This document shows positions 53,667 through 62,413 of a stretch of DNA of 64,000 nucleotides, in pieces. Position numbers and translations under genes: made by a program. The stretch covers positions 1-64,000 of the forward strand of contig JANOSH010000020.1 of the NCBI GenBank assembly GCA_031415695.1, given 5' to 3'. A model generated the notes under the pieces. The model did not search any database and was not told the DNA's origin. It saw only the letters and a list, made by a program, of their open reading frames with translations. This DNA is from JANOSH01 sp031415695 (GTDB taxonomy: Bacteria; Actinomycetota; Acidimicrobiia; Acidimicrobiales; Ilumatobacteraceae). Each line of letters starts with the position of its first letter. Within the stretch, counting starts at the first letter, position 1.

Positions 53667-54473
53667 TTAGCGCTGACACCGACGACAGAAATACGTGCCC
53701 CGCCCAGCCAAAACCATACGCGTCACTTCGCCACCGCATGACAGGCATCCCCGCCGGGCGTGCACCCGATGCTCGGCCTGAAAAGACCCTGGTCGACCGG
53801 TCAAATCGACGTATTGCAGGTCGGACAGACTGCTCCCCCGAGCGACTATTGCAGCTGAAAGCACAGCGTGCGCAGCCTCGCCGAGCCGTACCCGTGCCGG
53901 CTTGCTCAGCGTGTCGGACGGACGCTGCGGACGGATAGCGGCACGGTGAACAATCTCGTCGGCGTAGATATTGCCAATGCCTGCCAGCGACCGTTGATCG
54001 GTAAGGACCGTCTTGACAGCCCGTCGGGTATTGAACAGTGAGCCCCACTGGTTGGGCGGCAGTTCCAACACGTCGGGGCCCTGACGAGTGATGTCGGCAA
54101 GTATCTCCGAGCCCGATAGCACGACAACCTCCCCAAATGTTCGGGGGTCGACAAATCGCAGCTCGTGGCTACCCGACCGTAGAACCATGTGGGTATGGCG
54201 CGGCCGGGCCGCAGCAGATGCTGACCACAACAGTTGGCCACTCATCCGAAGATGCACATAGAGCTTTCCAGCCGGTTCCAGGTCGAGCCAGAGCCATTTA
54301 CCGTGTCGGCCGGTGCCAACAATGGTGCGGCCAAGACTTCCCCACACAACGGCGTCGGCCGAGCTGCGCCGCACGGTTCTCTGCCCCGTCGCCTCGACAT
54401 GATCGATAACCCGCCCAACGAGCAGCGCGTGGACATCTCGACGAACAGTTTCGACCTCGGGCAGTTCGGGCAT
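53667..54473 (-). CDS. mutM: Formamidopyrimidine-DNA glycosylase
   Basis: The protein is 268 residues. The mature N-terminus PELPEVETVRRDV carries the catalytic Pro2 and Glu3. The conserved Lys is in GRHGKWLWLDL, the DNA-contact segment is QRSLAGIGNIYADE, and the C-terminal zinc finger is CLSCGGEV...YFCRRCQR. It removes 8-oxoguanine and ring-opened purines. The start abuts the rnc stop with no gap. Confidence 0.97.
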   Translation of the reverse strand: MPELPEVETVRRDVHALLVGRVIDHVEATGQRTVRRSSADAVVWGSLGRTIVGTGRHGKWLWLDLEPAGKLYVHLRMSGQLLWSASAAARPRHTHMVLRSGSHELRFVDPRTFGEVVVLSGSEILADITRQGPDVLELPPNQWGSLFNTRRAVKTVLTDQRSLAGIGNIYADEIVHRAAIRPQRPSDTLSKPARVRLGEAAHAVLSAAIVARGSSLSDLQYVDLTGRPGSFQAEHRVHARRGCLSCGGEVTRMVLAGRGTYFCRRCQR

Positions 54474-55193
54474 TTAGCTGTTGCGCGCGCCGGGGGCGAC
54501 GGCGTTGGCAATAGACCGGCCTGCGTCCTTCGCCGCCATTTGTTCGGCCTGCTTCTTATTACTGCCCTCGCCTCGGCCAACCACTGCTAAGCCAACCACC
54601 ACTTCGGCAAAAAAGTGGCGCAGATGATCCGGGCCCTCACCTCTCACGACATAGGTGGGCGGGCCGAGACCCTGACGTGCGGTGAGCTCTTGAAGAACAG
54701 TCTTCTGGTCGAGTTCGTCGAGAAACGGCGTTACCTCGGCAATCTTGGGGGCAAGAAACCGAACGACGAAATCAAACGCTGCAGTGACCCCGCCATCGAC
54801 ATACACGGCACCGATCACAGCTTCAAACGCATCGGACAGAATGGAGGTTTTGAGCCGTCCGCCCGCAGCAGCCTCGCCCTTGCCAAGAAGCAGCTCGGGT
54901 CCAAGACCAAGGTCTACCGCCAACCGACCAAGGGCGTTGGCATTGACGACTGCTTTGCGTAAGTCGGTGAGTTTGCCCTCAGGCAGGTGTTGGTTACCGG
55001 TGAACGCCAGGTCGGCGACTACCCACCCAAGTATGGCGTCGCCAAGAAACTCCAGCCGTTCATTCGATTCGTGCCCAGCGTGTTCAGCACACCAGGACCG
55101 GTGCCGCAATGCTCTGAGCAGTAACGATGAATCGTTGAATTCGTAACCAATGCGCTGCGACAGACCAACGAGGTCTGGGGCGCCCGTGGTCAC
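54474..55193 (-). CDS. rnc: Ribonuclease III
   Basis: The protein is 239 residues. The catalytic signature is NERLEFLGDAILGWVVADL, with the second acidic cluster in LSDAFEAVIGAVYVDGG. The C-terminal double-stranded-RNA-binding domain starts DQKTVLQELTARQGLGPPTY and ends KKQAEQMAAKDAGRSIA. It matures rRNA and cleaves structured RNAs. It is in the usual acpP-rnc-mutM-smc order. Confidence 0.97.
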   Translation of the reverse strand: MTTGAPDLVGLSQRIGYEFNDSSLLLRALRHRSWCAEHAGHESNERLEFLGDAILGWVVADLAFTGNQHLPEGKLTDLRKAVVNANALGRLAVDLGLGPELLLGKGEAAAGGRLKTSILSDAFEAVIGAVYVDGGVTAAFDFVVRFLAPKIAEVTPFLDELDQKTVLQELTARQGLGPPTYVVRGEGPDHLRHFFAEVVVGLAVVGRGEGSNKKQAEQMAAKDAGRSIANAVAPGARNS

Positions 55194-55206
55194 AACCGAC
55201 CCGAAA

Positions 55207-55497
55207 TCACTTCACTCGGTCGTAGACGTAATCGACTGCATCGCGGACGGTCTTGAGATCTTCCAAGTCTTCGTCCTCGATGCGGAAACCGACCGTGCGC
55301 TCGGAGAGGTCTTCTTCGAGCGCTTCTACCAATTCAATAAGCGCCAGGGAATCTGCATCAAGGTCGTCGGCAAAGCTCTGACCTTCGCTGATTGTGCCCG
55401 GCTCAATCTCGAGGATATCGGCGAGCCGGTCTCGAACGAGTTCGAACATTTCCTGGCGAGTGATAGGGCTGTGGTTGACGTGCGTCTCCGCGGGCAT
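55207..55497 (-). CDS. acpP: Acyl carrier protein
   Basis: The protein is 96 residues, about 15 longer at the N-terminus than typical AcpP. The phosphopantetheine attachment site is ADDLDADSLALIELVEALEE, with the modified Ser in DSL. It carries growing acyl chains in fatty-acid synthesis and probably serves the adjacent PlsX. It lies 9 bases downstream of plsX and 13 bases upstream of rnc. Confidence 0.95.
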   Translation of the reverse strand: MPAETHVNHSPITRQEMFELVRDRLADILEIEPGTISEGQSFADDLDADSLALIELVEALEEDLSERTVGFRIEDEDLEDLKTVRDAVDYVYDRVK

Positions 55498-55506
55498 ATC
55501 GCCAGC

Positions 55507-56481
55507 TTACCCGGCGGGACTGACAGCGAGACGCAACGCATCGACAAGTCCGCCGGTGACCATATCGGAACCCACCTGAATTGCGTTGAGTATGGCCCGA
55601 GAACTCGATGATCCGTGGCTGATAATGCACACACCATCTACCCCGAGAAGCATGGCACCACCGTAGGTTTCCGGGTCGAGCATCGCATACAGATCGAGCA
55701 GCGCAGGCATGAGCGCTGCAGCTGGCTCTTTGTACTCGTCCTTGGAACCGAACGACACCAGCAGCGCCTTCACGATGGCCTTCATGGCCCCCTCTAGCGT
55801 TTTGAGCGCAACGTTGCCGGTGAAGCCGTCGGTGACAACAACGTCAACATCGGTGGTCATGATGTCGCGGCCTTCGACGTTGCCGACAAAGTTGATGCCG
55901 GAGGCGCTCAGGAGAAGGTCATACGCTACTTTACGCAGGGTGTCGCCCTTGTGCGGTTCCTCACCAATCGACAGCAGCCCGACGCGCGGGTTTGGCACGC
56001 CGAAACGATGCTTCGACAACACCGAACCCATCTGGGCAAACTGTACAAGCCACTCGGCCTGCACCTCGGCATTAGCACCAGCGTCCAGCAGCACGGTCGG
56101 GGTACTTCCCGGAACTGGAATCGGAGTCGCTATAGCGGGGCGGCTAACACCCTTGATTCGCCCCATTCGCAACAGCGCTGCCGCCATGGTCGCGCCTGTG
56201 TTTCCGGCCGACACCATCGCTGATGCCTTGCCGTCGCGGACCGCTTCGGCGGCGCGTACAAGCGATGAATCCTTTTTCCGCCGTACTGCTGACGCCGCCT
56301 CTTCGTCCATGGCAATAACCTCGGACGCAGCGATGAGTGGCAGACCTCGGGTGTCACCAATCTCCCCAGCCCGTCCGACCAGGACTACGGGGATGCCAAG
56401 ATCTCGTGCGAGTAAGGCCCCGGAGACAATTTCGCTCGGCGCCTTGTCTCCCCCCATAGCGTCGACCGCAATTGGGAGCAT
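55507..56481 (-). CDS. plsX: Phosphate acyltransferase PlsX
   Basis: The ATG at 56481 gives 324 residues beginning LPIAVDAMGGDKAPSEIVSG, the PlsX signature. Later motifs are VSAGNTGATMAAALLRMGRI, TVLLDAGANAEV, NVEGRDIM and DGFTGNVALKTLEG. The upstream extension of the frame covers rpmF in another frame. It converts acyl-ACP to acyl-phosphate for phospholipid synthesis. It lies 25 bases after rpmF. Confidence 0.96.
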   Translation of the reverse strand: MLPIAVDAMGGDKAPSEIVSGALLARDLGIPVVLVGRAGEIGDTRGLPLIAASEVIAMDEEAASAVRRKKDSSLVRAAEAVRDGKASAMVSAGNTGATMAAALLRMGRIKGVSRPAIATPIPVPGSTPTVLLDAGANAEVQAEWLVQFAQMGSVLSKHRFGVPNPRVGLLSIGEEPHKGDTLRKVAYDLLLSASGINFVGNVEGRDIMTTDVDVVVTDGFTGNVALKTLEGAMKAIVKALLVSFGSKDEYKEPAAALMPALLDLYAMLDPETYGGAMLLGVDGVCIISHGSSSSRAILNAIQVGSDMVTGGLVDALRLAVSPAG

Positions 56482-56506
56482 GGGGCTAGAGGCCACGGAG
56501 GTCAGA

Positions 56507-56686
56507 TCAGCTGACGTCAATAGCGACGCGGTCTTTGTACCAGCCGCATCCGCCACATACCGTGTGTGGCAACTTGGCGGCGCCGCAACGCGGGCAAACG
56601 CTTCTAGCCGGCGCGGACACAGTCCATGCCGATGCGCGTCCCATGCGGGTCTTTGCCTTGGACTTCTTCTTCTTCGGGACAGCCAT
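56507..56686 (-). CDS. rpmF: 50S ribosomal protein L32
   Basis: The protein is 59 residues, from ATG 56686 preceded by GAGGAG. It begins AVPKKKKSKAKTRMGRAS, the L32 signature, and has the zinc-ribbon cysteines CPRC (residues 31-34) and CGGC (44-47), so it is the zinc-binding form. The stop is 25 bases before plsX. The rpmF-plsX pair is conserved in bacteria. Confidence 0.96.
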   Translation of the reverse strand: MAVPKKKKSKAKTRMGRASAWTVSAPARSVCPRCGAAKLPHTVCGGCGWYKDRVAIDVS

Positions 56687-56771
56687 CGGGTCTCCTCGTG
56701 CGAACCGGTAAATGGTAGCCGATTGCCATGAGCGACTGCTAGTGCGCAGCGGCCGTCCAATCTGGGACCAC

Positions 56772-58070
56772 TCAGTCTGCGAGAATTACAGCGCTCACAT
56801 CGGCCAGGTAATGTGTGAAGCCCTCGCTGTTAAACGCGTTCACCTGGTTCGTGGCTCCGCCACGACCGAGCGATACAACAGCAAGGTTCGGGATGTTCTG
56901 TCCGGCCACCAAGTTCAGATTCGATGTATTTGGTCGGCGTACGTCGGCGGGATACATCGTGAGGTACGACGGCTGGGACGACTGCGTGCTCGTGAGATTC
57001 ATGACAAGGCCCGACAGATTGCCGACGCCCAAGGTCGAAGCGAAGTCGGCGAAACTCCACGTATCTTCCTCTTGCGGGCCAACTGCCACGCTCGTCGTAC
57101 GGGTATCGAAGGCGCGGTATGGGGCGCTCAGCGGCACGACCCTGCCTTCAAAAGTGGAGGGAGCTGCGCCGGCTCGATAGAAGCCCACAACGTCAGCCAA
57201 CAAGTGCACACGCCCGGCAGCGTTGAAGATTCGAATCTTCCCGTCCGAGCCGACTTTCACCATCACCTGATTCGGTCGGGTTTGGCCGGTAACGAGATTC
57301 AGATTCGAAGCCGTTGGCACCGAGCCTTCGGGAAAGGCAGTCAAGTAGGTGGCTGCGTTCGGTTCGGTCCCGGTGAGATTCAACACCACCGCAGTGATGC
57401 CGCCTGCAGCCGACCCAGAGCGATCCTGGACTCGACCAGCTACCTGTAGCTCGATTGTCTCACCTGGCCCGATCGAGCCCGACCGCCCAACGCCGGTACG
57501 GGAGTCCAACAACCGCTGGGGCTGTACAGGATAGAGACGACTACCAACCCCTGCGCCAACAGAACTCGACGAGCTGGCATACCAGCCGACGAGGTCGTAA
57601 ATAACGTGGGCCGAACCCGAACTGACGAGGGTACTGACCAACCCATTAGGCCCAACGCCAACAACTACGAGGTTCGCAACGGTCTGACCGGCCCCGAAGT
57701 TGTGATTCGACGCAAGCGGTGTCCCGGCACCCGCGGGATAGGTCGTGGCGTAACCCGCACTTGACGGTTGAGTGATCGTGACGTTGAGCGCGACGGCGAG
57801 CACCCCGCTGACTGGTACCCCAATTGCAGGGAAACCGGTGACTCGGGCTGTGACTGTTCCGGTGACGGGGCCACTCGCCCCGATCGAGTATCGAGTATCG
57901 AGTACTCGCAAGGGTGCCACCGGGAAAAACTCACCACCCGGCGTACCCGCTCCGGCGGCACCCGCAAGCTGCGGGGAACCCCGATCGAACGCGCCGGTAA
58001 CTCCGAGCAGCAAAAGACCAACAAGGCCTACAGCCTGCAGCAATCGTCGACAACTGTTTCGTATCGTCAT
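56772..58070 (-). CDS. Secreted protein consisting of three beta repeats
   Basis: The protein is 432 residues. After a signal peptide (LLQAVGLVGLLLLGVTGAF, cut near residue 40) the whole mature protein is three repeats of about 120 residues: 48-165 (PVAPLRVLDTR to YDLVGWYAS), 178-300 (PVQPQRLLDSRTG to ADVVGFYRAG) and 310-432 (APYRAFDTR to ADVSAVILAD). Each has a middle AVVLNLT/ALNVTIT strand and an SNLNLVTGQ/SNHNFGAGQ turn. It is the same repeat found fused to the deacetylase and the transpeptidase, here with no enzyme. Probably surface-exposed; binding partner unknown. Confidence 0.85.
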   Translation of the reverse strand: MTIRNSCRRLLQAVGLVGLLLLGVTGAFDRGSPQLAGAAGAGTPGGEFFPVAPLRVLDTRYSIGASGPVTGTVTARVTGFPAIGVPVSGVLAVALNVTITQPSSAGYATTYPAGAGTPLASNHNFGAGQTVANLVVVGVGPNGLVSTLVSSGSAHVIYDLVGWYASSSSSVGAGVGSRLYPVQPQRLLDSRTGVGRSGSIGPGETIELQVAGRVQDRSGSAAGGITAVVLNLTGTEPNAATYLTAFPEGSVPTASNLNLVTGQTRPNQVMVKVGSDGKIRIFNAAGRVHLLADVVGFYRAGAAPSTFEGRVVPLSAPYRAFDTRTTSVAVGPQEEDTWSFADFASTLGVGNLSGLVMNLTSTQSSQPSYLTMYPADVRRPNTSNLNLVAGQNIPNLAVVSLGRGGATNQVNAFNSEGFTHYLADVSAVILAD

Positions 58071-58117
58071 GAGACGATCCTTTGTTCTGGCCCGTTGGCC
58101 AACCTTAGCTCGTGCCG

Positions 58118-58354
58118 TCAGTCGACAAAGGTCGGGGCAAGGTTGAGCGACACCGTCAGTGCCATCAGTCGTGCATCCTCGGTATCGCTGACCTTCTCAG
58201 CCTCGTCGATCAACATCACGGGGATACCGTCGCGAACGATATATCGACGCTTCAACCGTGGGTTGTAGAGGCTATTTTCGGACTCGAAGTAGTACAGCGA
58301 ACCCTTGTCTTCGGGGCATGCGAGAATCTCGAGAAGCTGCTGATCAAGGGCCAT
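58118..58354 (-). CDS. Trm112-like (UPF0434) zinc-ribbon protein
   Basis: The protein is 78 residues. It starts ALDQQLLEILACPEDKGSLY, the UPF0434/Trm112 signature, with RRYIVRDGIPVMLIDEAEKV. Only one of the two CxxC zinc motifs is recognisable as a single Cys, so it is the metal-free type common in bacteria. Trm112 proteins activate methyltransferases; no partner is identified here. It lies nine bases downstream of the phosphomannomutase gene. Confidence 0.88.
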   Translation of the reverse strand: MALDQQLLEILACPEDKGSLYYFESENSLYNPRLKRRYIVRDGIPVMLIDEAEKVSDTEDARLMALTVSLNLAPTFVD

Positions 58355-58363
58355 ACAGCGAAT

Positions 58364-59716
58364 TTAGCCTGCCGTGATCAACGCAAGCATGTCGGCTACG
58401 TGTCCGTCGCACTGATCTCGGGTGTCGGCCTCGAGGTTCAGCCGCAAAAGCGGTTCGGTATTCGAGGGTCTGAGGTTGAACCACCACGAACCGAGATCGA
58501 CCGTTAGCCCATCGAGCCGATCCTGGTCGAATCCCGAGAACTTGCTGGCAATGCGTTCGATCACGTCGAGCGGATCGTCGACTTCGGTGTTGATTTCGCC
58601 CGACGCCTCGTACCGCTCGAACGGTTTACGCAACACCGACAATGGCACGTTGGACGCGCAGAGCTGTTCGAGCACAAACATTGCGGCGATGAGCCCCGAG
58701 TCGGCTCGATAGTTGTCACGGAAGTAGTAGTGGGCCGAGTGCTCACCGCCAAACGCAGCGTCGGTGTCAGCCATGGTTTGTTTGATGAAGGAATGGCCCA
58801 CTCGTGTGCGGTAAGGAATTCCTCCGTGTTCTCGAATGATGTCGGGGACCGAGCGCGAACAAATGAGGTTGTGCAAGATGATCGAACCTGGATGCTTCGC
58901 GAGTACCCCAGCCGCAAGAATTGCAGTGGTAGTTGACCCCGAAAGGCCTCGCCCAAGTTCGTCGACCAGGAACACCCGATCCGCATCACCGTCGAACGCC
59001 AAGCCAATGTCGGCCGACGTGACAATCACTCGAGCCTGCAGGTCGCGCTGATTCGCTGGTTGCAAAGGATCGGCCGGATGGTTCGGGAACGTTCCGTCGA
59101 GTTCGCCGTACAGTAGGTCGAGCTTAAACGGCAACCGAGCGAACACGGCAGGAACAACCAGCCCACCCATTCCGTTGGCCGTATCAGCCACGACTTTGAG
59201 GGGACGGAACGTACTCACGTCGACGAACGACAAAACGTGGTCACAAAACTCGTCGAGGAGGTCTCGGTGATCAACAGTGCCTCGTCGAACGTGCTTGACC
59301 GGACCAGTACCGGCTAACACGGCTGCCGCTATATCGCGCACCTCGGCCAACCCACTATCGAGCCCAACGGGCGCTGCCCCAGCCCGACATAACTTGATGC
59401 CATTGTATTGCGCCGGGTTGTGCGACGCCGTGAACATGGCGCCGGGCGCGTTCAATTTGCCCGACGCGAAGTACAGCAGGTCGGTAGAAGCCAAGCCGAT
59501 CAATGTGACATCGACCCCATGGTCGCGGGCACCGTTGGCGAACGCCTCCACTAGCGCCTCGCCGCTCGGGCGCATGTCTCGAGCGACAAGGATGTGCGGG
59601 CTGGCAGCCACTTTGGCGAATCCGACGCCAATGGCATAGGCGATACCAACGTCGAATTGATCAGGGACCGTACCCCTGATGTCATAGGCCTTGAAGATTT
59701 TCGTGAGGTCAGCCAT
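58364..59716 (-). CDS. manB: Phosphomannomutase/phosphoglucomutase
   Basis: The protein is 450 residues. The catalytic phosphoserine loop is FTASHNPAQYNGIKLCR, the metal loop is AFDGDADRVFLVDELG, the sugar loop GGEHSAHYYFRD, and the C-terminal phosphate-binding segment RPSNTEPLLRLNLEAD. It interconverts mannose- or glucose-6-phosphate and -1-phosphate, feeding GDP-mannose or UDP-glucose and so potentially the glycosylation enzymes at 3-17 kb. It is downstream of a GT-C-like gene on the same strand. Confidence 0.95.
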   Translation of the reverse strand: MADLTKIFKAYDIRGTVPDQFDVGIAYAIGVGFAKVAASPHILVARDMRPSGEALVEAFANGARDHGVDVTLIGLASTDLLYFASGKLNAPGAMFTASHNPAQYNGIKLCRAGAAPVGLDSGLAEVRDIAAAVLAGTGPVKHVRRGTVDHRDLLDEFCDHVLSFVDVSTFRPLKVVADTANGMGGLVVPAVFARLPFKLDLLYGELDGTFPNHPADPLQPANQRDLQARVIVTSADIGLAFDGDADRVFLVDELGRGLSGSTTTAILAAGVLAKHPGSIILHNLICSRSVPDIIREHGGIPYRTRVGHSFIKQTMADTDAAFGGEHSAHYYFRDNYRADSGLIAAMFVLEQLCASNVPLSVLRKPFERYEASGEINTEVDDPLDVIERIASKFSGFDQDRLDGLTVDLGSWWFNLRPSNTEPLLRLNLEADTRDQCDGHVADMLALITAG

Positions 59717-59730
59717 TGCGAGGAAAAATG

Positions 59731-62343
59731 CTATCGGTCATAACCCTCGCTAGGTGTCGGCGGAGGTGGCAGCCAACCAGATTCCACATGAACTCGGGCG
59801 GATTCGCCATCAGCGACAGGTTGGCCAACTTCAACAAACTCTTCGTCAGCCTCGTCGGCGTCGGACAACGGCTCCACATCACCCTCACCAACGAGCACCG
59901 GAAGGTCGGGAGGACGACGACGCCAGAGAACAATCAACGATCCCAGAGCTGCGAACGTGATGGCATGTGAACCAAGATCGACTCCGGTGAAGCCATAGTT
60001 CAGCCTCACTGTCGTTGACGTCGGAACGACCACCATGAAGTTCGGTGCAGCCCGCCACGGCCCGGTGGCGCCGCTCGCCTTCCAGTTCGGGAACGCACTT
60101 ACTTTCACCATTACCGGCACTCCGATCTTGTCGACGTCGAAGCTGATGAAGTTATCGCCAGTTCGTACGTTGCTCACCGCTACGGGCGCTAGCTCGGTTC
60201 GTTCAATGGCGTTGTCGGGGAAGACGACGGCGAGGTTGGAATCGGTGGTGGGTTTGTCGCTCGTTACCCGGACGCCCACACGCTGCCATTGCGGTGGCCC
60301 GCCAGCGACCGGAACGGCGTCCCAGTCGGCCTGATGCTGAAACCACGACATACCAACTTCCAACCACTTGTCTCGATCGGTTCCTACACCAGGCACCACA
60401 ATGGGTTGGGTCTTGAGTGGTACTACCAGCGTCGAGTCAACAAGTTCGTACACTTTCCATGGGCCTGACTGTCGAAGCAATGTAAGGCCCTCGTGCTTGT
60501 CGGCTTGCTCGGTGACAGCGTCGTTATACGCCAGGTAGTAACGAACCCCGAGCGTCTTCATGAACTCGACACCACGGTTGAGCTGACGGTCCTCGTACTG
60601 CAAGCGACGAACCGGGTTGGAGCTGTGATCAGAGACGGCCGAGGCAGTCATGAAATGGAACGGTGTAGTTCCCGCGGCTTCGAAGAAGAGCCCCTCCATC
60701 GAGCCGATACAGCCGTCGGTCCAGAACGGAAGCAGCATCAGCGCCATAGGCGTGCCGTATTTGTCCTGGTCGTTGTTGTTCTCCCACACTGCTCGGCCGC
60801 AGCCTCGTTCCTCGCCGATTGATTTCATCGTCGCGACGATGTCGTGATACTCGCCGTAGGCCTTCTTCTTCTCGTAACCCTCGAAGTCCCACGATGCCCA
60901 CTGAGTCACGAATCCCTTGGCATTGTCGTTTCCGGTGAATTTCGGACCGGGCCAGTCGGGAAACTCGTACACCCAGCGCTTTTTGGCATCGTCGTACCGT
61001 TGGGCTCCGCCGGGCAGATCCCACAGATGAAAGCTCTGCCATCCAATTGTGACGATGGCAGTTAATGTACCCACGCCAAGCATGGCGATGCGGCGACCGT
61101 CGGTCGAGAATGTGGGACGAATAGCTCCGACAAGATAGGCGACCAGTACGTAAATGCCGTACGCCGCCAGCATGTATCGACACAGGTACATAAAGGGCAA
61201 CAGCCGAGCGTTCCACAACAGGCTCTGCGGCCACAGGTAGGCCCAAACTCCAAAAGTCGACCCAACAAGGCCGAGCCAGACCGCGCCTCGTTGTCGTCGT
61301 TGCACCGCGACAACAAATCCAACGATGGCGGCGACCATGATGAACCGGTCAGCCAACGTGGATTGCGGAAAGAACATCTCCCAGTACGAGTCGGTTCGCT
61401 TGTCGTCGGGGGTCTTGCCAACGGGCCGTTTCTCGTAGAACATGTCAGTGCCATACCCTTGGCGGGCCACAAAGGGAATGAGCCAAAACGCAGACAACCC
61501 AATGCCGGTTAGGCCTACCCACAACGTCAGCCACAGCCGCTTTACACCCGGGTACAACAAGAAGATCATGAGCCCGCCGATGGCAACAAAGAACATGACG
61601 AGGCCGTGGCTGAGCGACGCCAGCGCACACAATGCAGCCGCCAAGGCGCGGTTTTTGCCTGTCTGAATGCTGTGAGCGAAAACAGCGAAGAACGCAAAAG
61701 CGAACGACAGCGAGATCGAGAACGAGAATTCGCCCGCCATTGTCGACGCTATGTTGCCGCCATAGATGCGGAATGTGTCATCGAACAAGAACCACACCGC
61801 CGCGGCCGCAAACATTTCGGGCGCAGGCCGCGGTATGCGAGTTGCTCGCCCAAACAACCAGGCAAAGAACGGCAGCGTCACAATGCCCAGAACTGTCACG
61901 AGTTTGAGTGCGATGCCATACGGCAGGATCAGGTCGAACAGTAAGACGATGAGGGCGGGTACCACCATATAGAAGTGGTACATGGGGAAACCGGCGTACC
62001 AATCCGGTGCCCACCCCGACAGCCGACCATGGGGCAAGATGTGATCGCGCAGATAGGCCGGACCCCACACATGGGCACCGAGGTCACCGCCCGACGGCGT
62101 CGTATTGGCCAAAATCTGCGACGGGTGCAGCTGTATAAACGTGTACAGCATCAGCCCACCAACGACGAGGATCGAAAACCAGCGTTGGAGCCAGTTCCAG
62201 TCGTCGTCGGTGTAGCGAGGCGACGGTGGCTCGGGTTCGGCCGTGTCGAGCGTTAAGTCAGTCGCAGGATCGGCCGAGAGCACATCGATGCTTCGCCAAC
62301 CTGCAGCGTCCGACTCGTCCAGAAGGTCAGTCATGGTGACCAA
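59731..62343 (-). CDS. Large polytopic membrane protein, GT-C/YfhO-like
   Basis: The protein is 870 residues. An N-terminal cytoplasmic stretch is followed by about 12-13 helices (roughly residues 55-450), with the extracytoplasmic TTPSGGDLGAHVWGPAYLRD loop after the first helix carrying the acidic residue expected in GT-C enzymes and APDWYAGFPMYHFYM. A soluble domain of about 350 residues follows, then one more helix near 800 and an acidic tail. It looks like the YfhO-type membrane glycosyltransferases or a 6-pyruvoyl-tetrahydropterin-synthase-like membrane family; the reaction is not known. It is transcribed with manB and the Trm112-like gene. Confidence 0.78.
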   Translation of the reverse strand: MVTMTDLLDESDAAGWRSIDVLSADPATDLTLDTAEPEPPSPRYTDDDWNWLQRWFSILVVGGLMLYTFIQLHPSQILANTTPSGGDLGAHVWGPAYLRDHILPHGRLSGWAPDWYAGFPMYHFYMVVPALIVLLFDLILPYGIALKLVTVLGIVTLPFFAWLFGRATRIPRPAPEMFAAAAVWFLFDDTFRIYGGNIASTMAGEFSFSISLSFAFAFFAVFAHSIQTGKNRALAAALCALASLSHGLVMFFVAIGGLMIFLLYPGVKRLWLTLWVGLTGIGLSAFWLIPFVARQGYGTDMFYEKRPVGKTPDDKRTDSYWEMFFPQSTLADRFIMVAAIVGFVVAVQRRQRGAVWLGLVGSTFGVWAYLWPQSLLWNARLLPFMYLCRYMLAAYGIYVLVAYLVGAIRPTFSTDGRRIAMLGVGTLTAIVTIGWQSFHLWDLPGGAQRYDDAKKRWVYEFPDWPGPKFTGNDNAKGFVTQWASWDFEGYEKKKAYGEYHDIVATMKSIGEERGCGRAVWENNNDQDKYGTPMALMLLPFWTDGCIGSMEGLFFEAAGTTPFHFMTASAVSDHSSNPVRRLQYEDRQLNRGVEFMKTLGVRYYLAYNDAVTEQADKHEGLTLLRQSGPWKVYELVDSTLVVPLKTQPIVVPGVGTDRDKWLEVGMSWFQHQADWDAVPVAGGPPQWQRVGVRVTSDKPTTDSNLAVVFPDNAIERTELAPVAVSNVRTGDNFISFDVDKIGVPVMVKVSAFPNWKASGATGPWRAAPNFMVVVPTSTTVRLNYGFTGVDLGSHAITFAALGSLIVLWRRRPPDLPVLVGEGDVEPLSDADEADEEFVEVGQPVADGESARVHVESGWLPPPPTPSEGYDR

Positions 62344-62370
62344 ATGTTCCCATATCCGAGGTACTCCAAT

Positions 62371-62413
62371 GGTTCAGGCGAAAAGTGGTTCAGGCGAAAA
62401 GTGGTTCAGGCGA
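62371..62413 (+). repeat. 16-bp direct repeat at the 3' end of the CPBP protease gene
   Basis: GGTTCAGGCGAAAAGT occurs at 62371 and 62387 and a third, partial copy (GGTTCAGGCGA) at 62403 overlaps the stop codon of the minus-strand protease gene. Each copy carries a TGA in the minus strand, so the duplication reproduces the gene end downstream. Confidence 0.85.

Noticed and set aside
55507..56760. 417-codon reading of plsX
   Set aside because: The extra 93 codons overlap rpmF in another frame; the PlsX signature begins at the ATG 56481.
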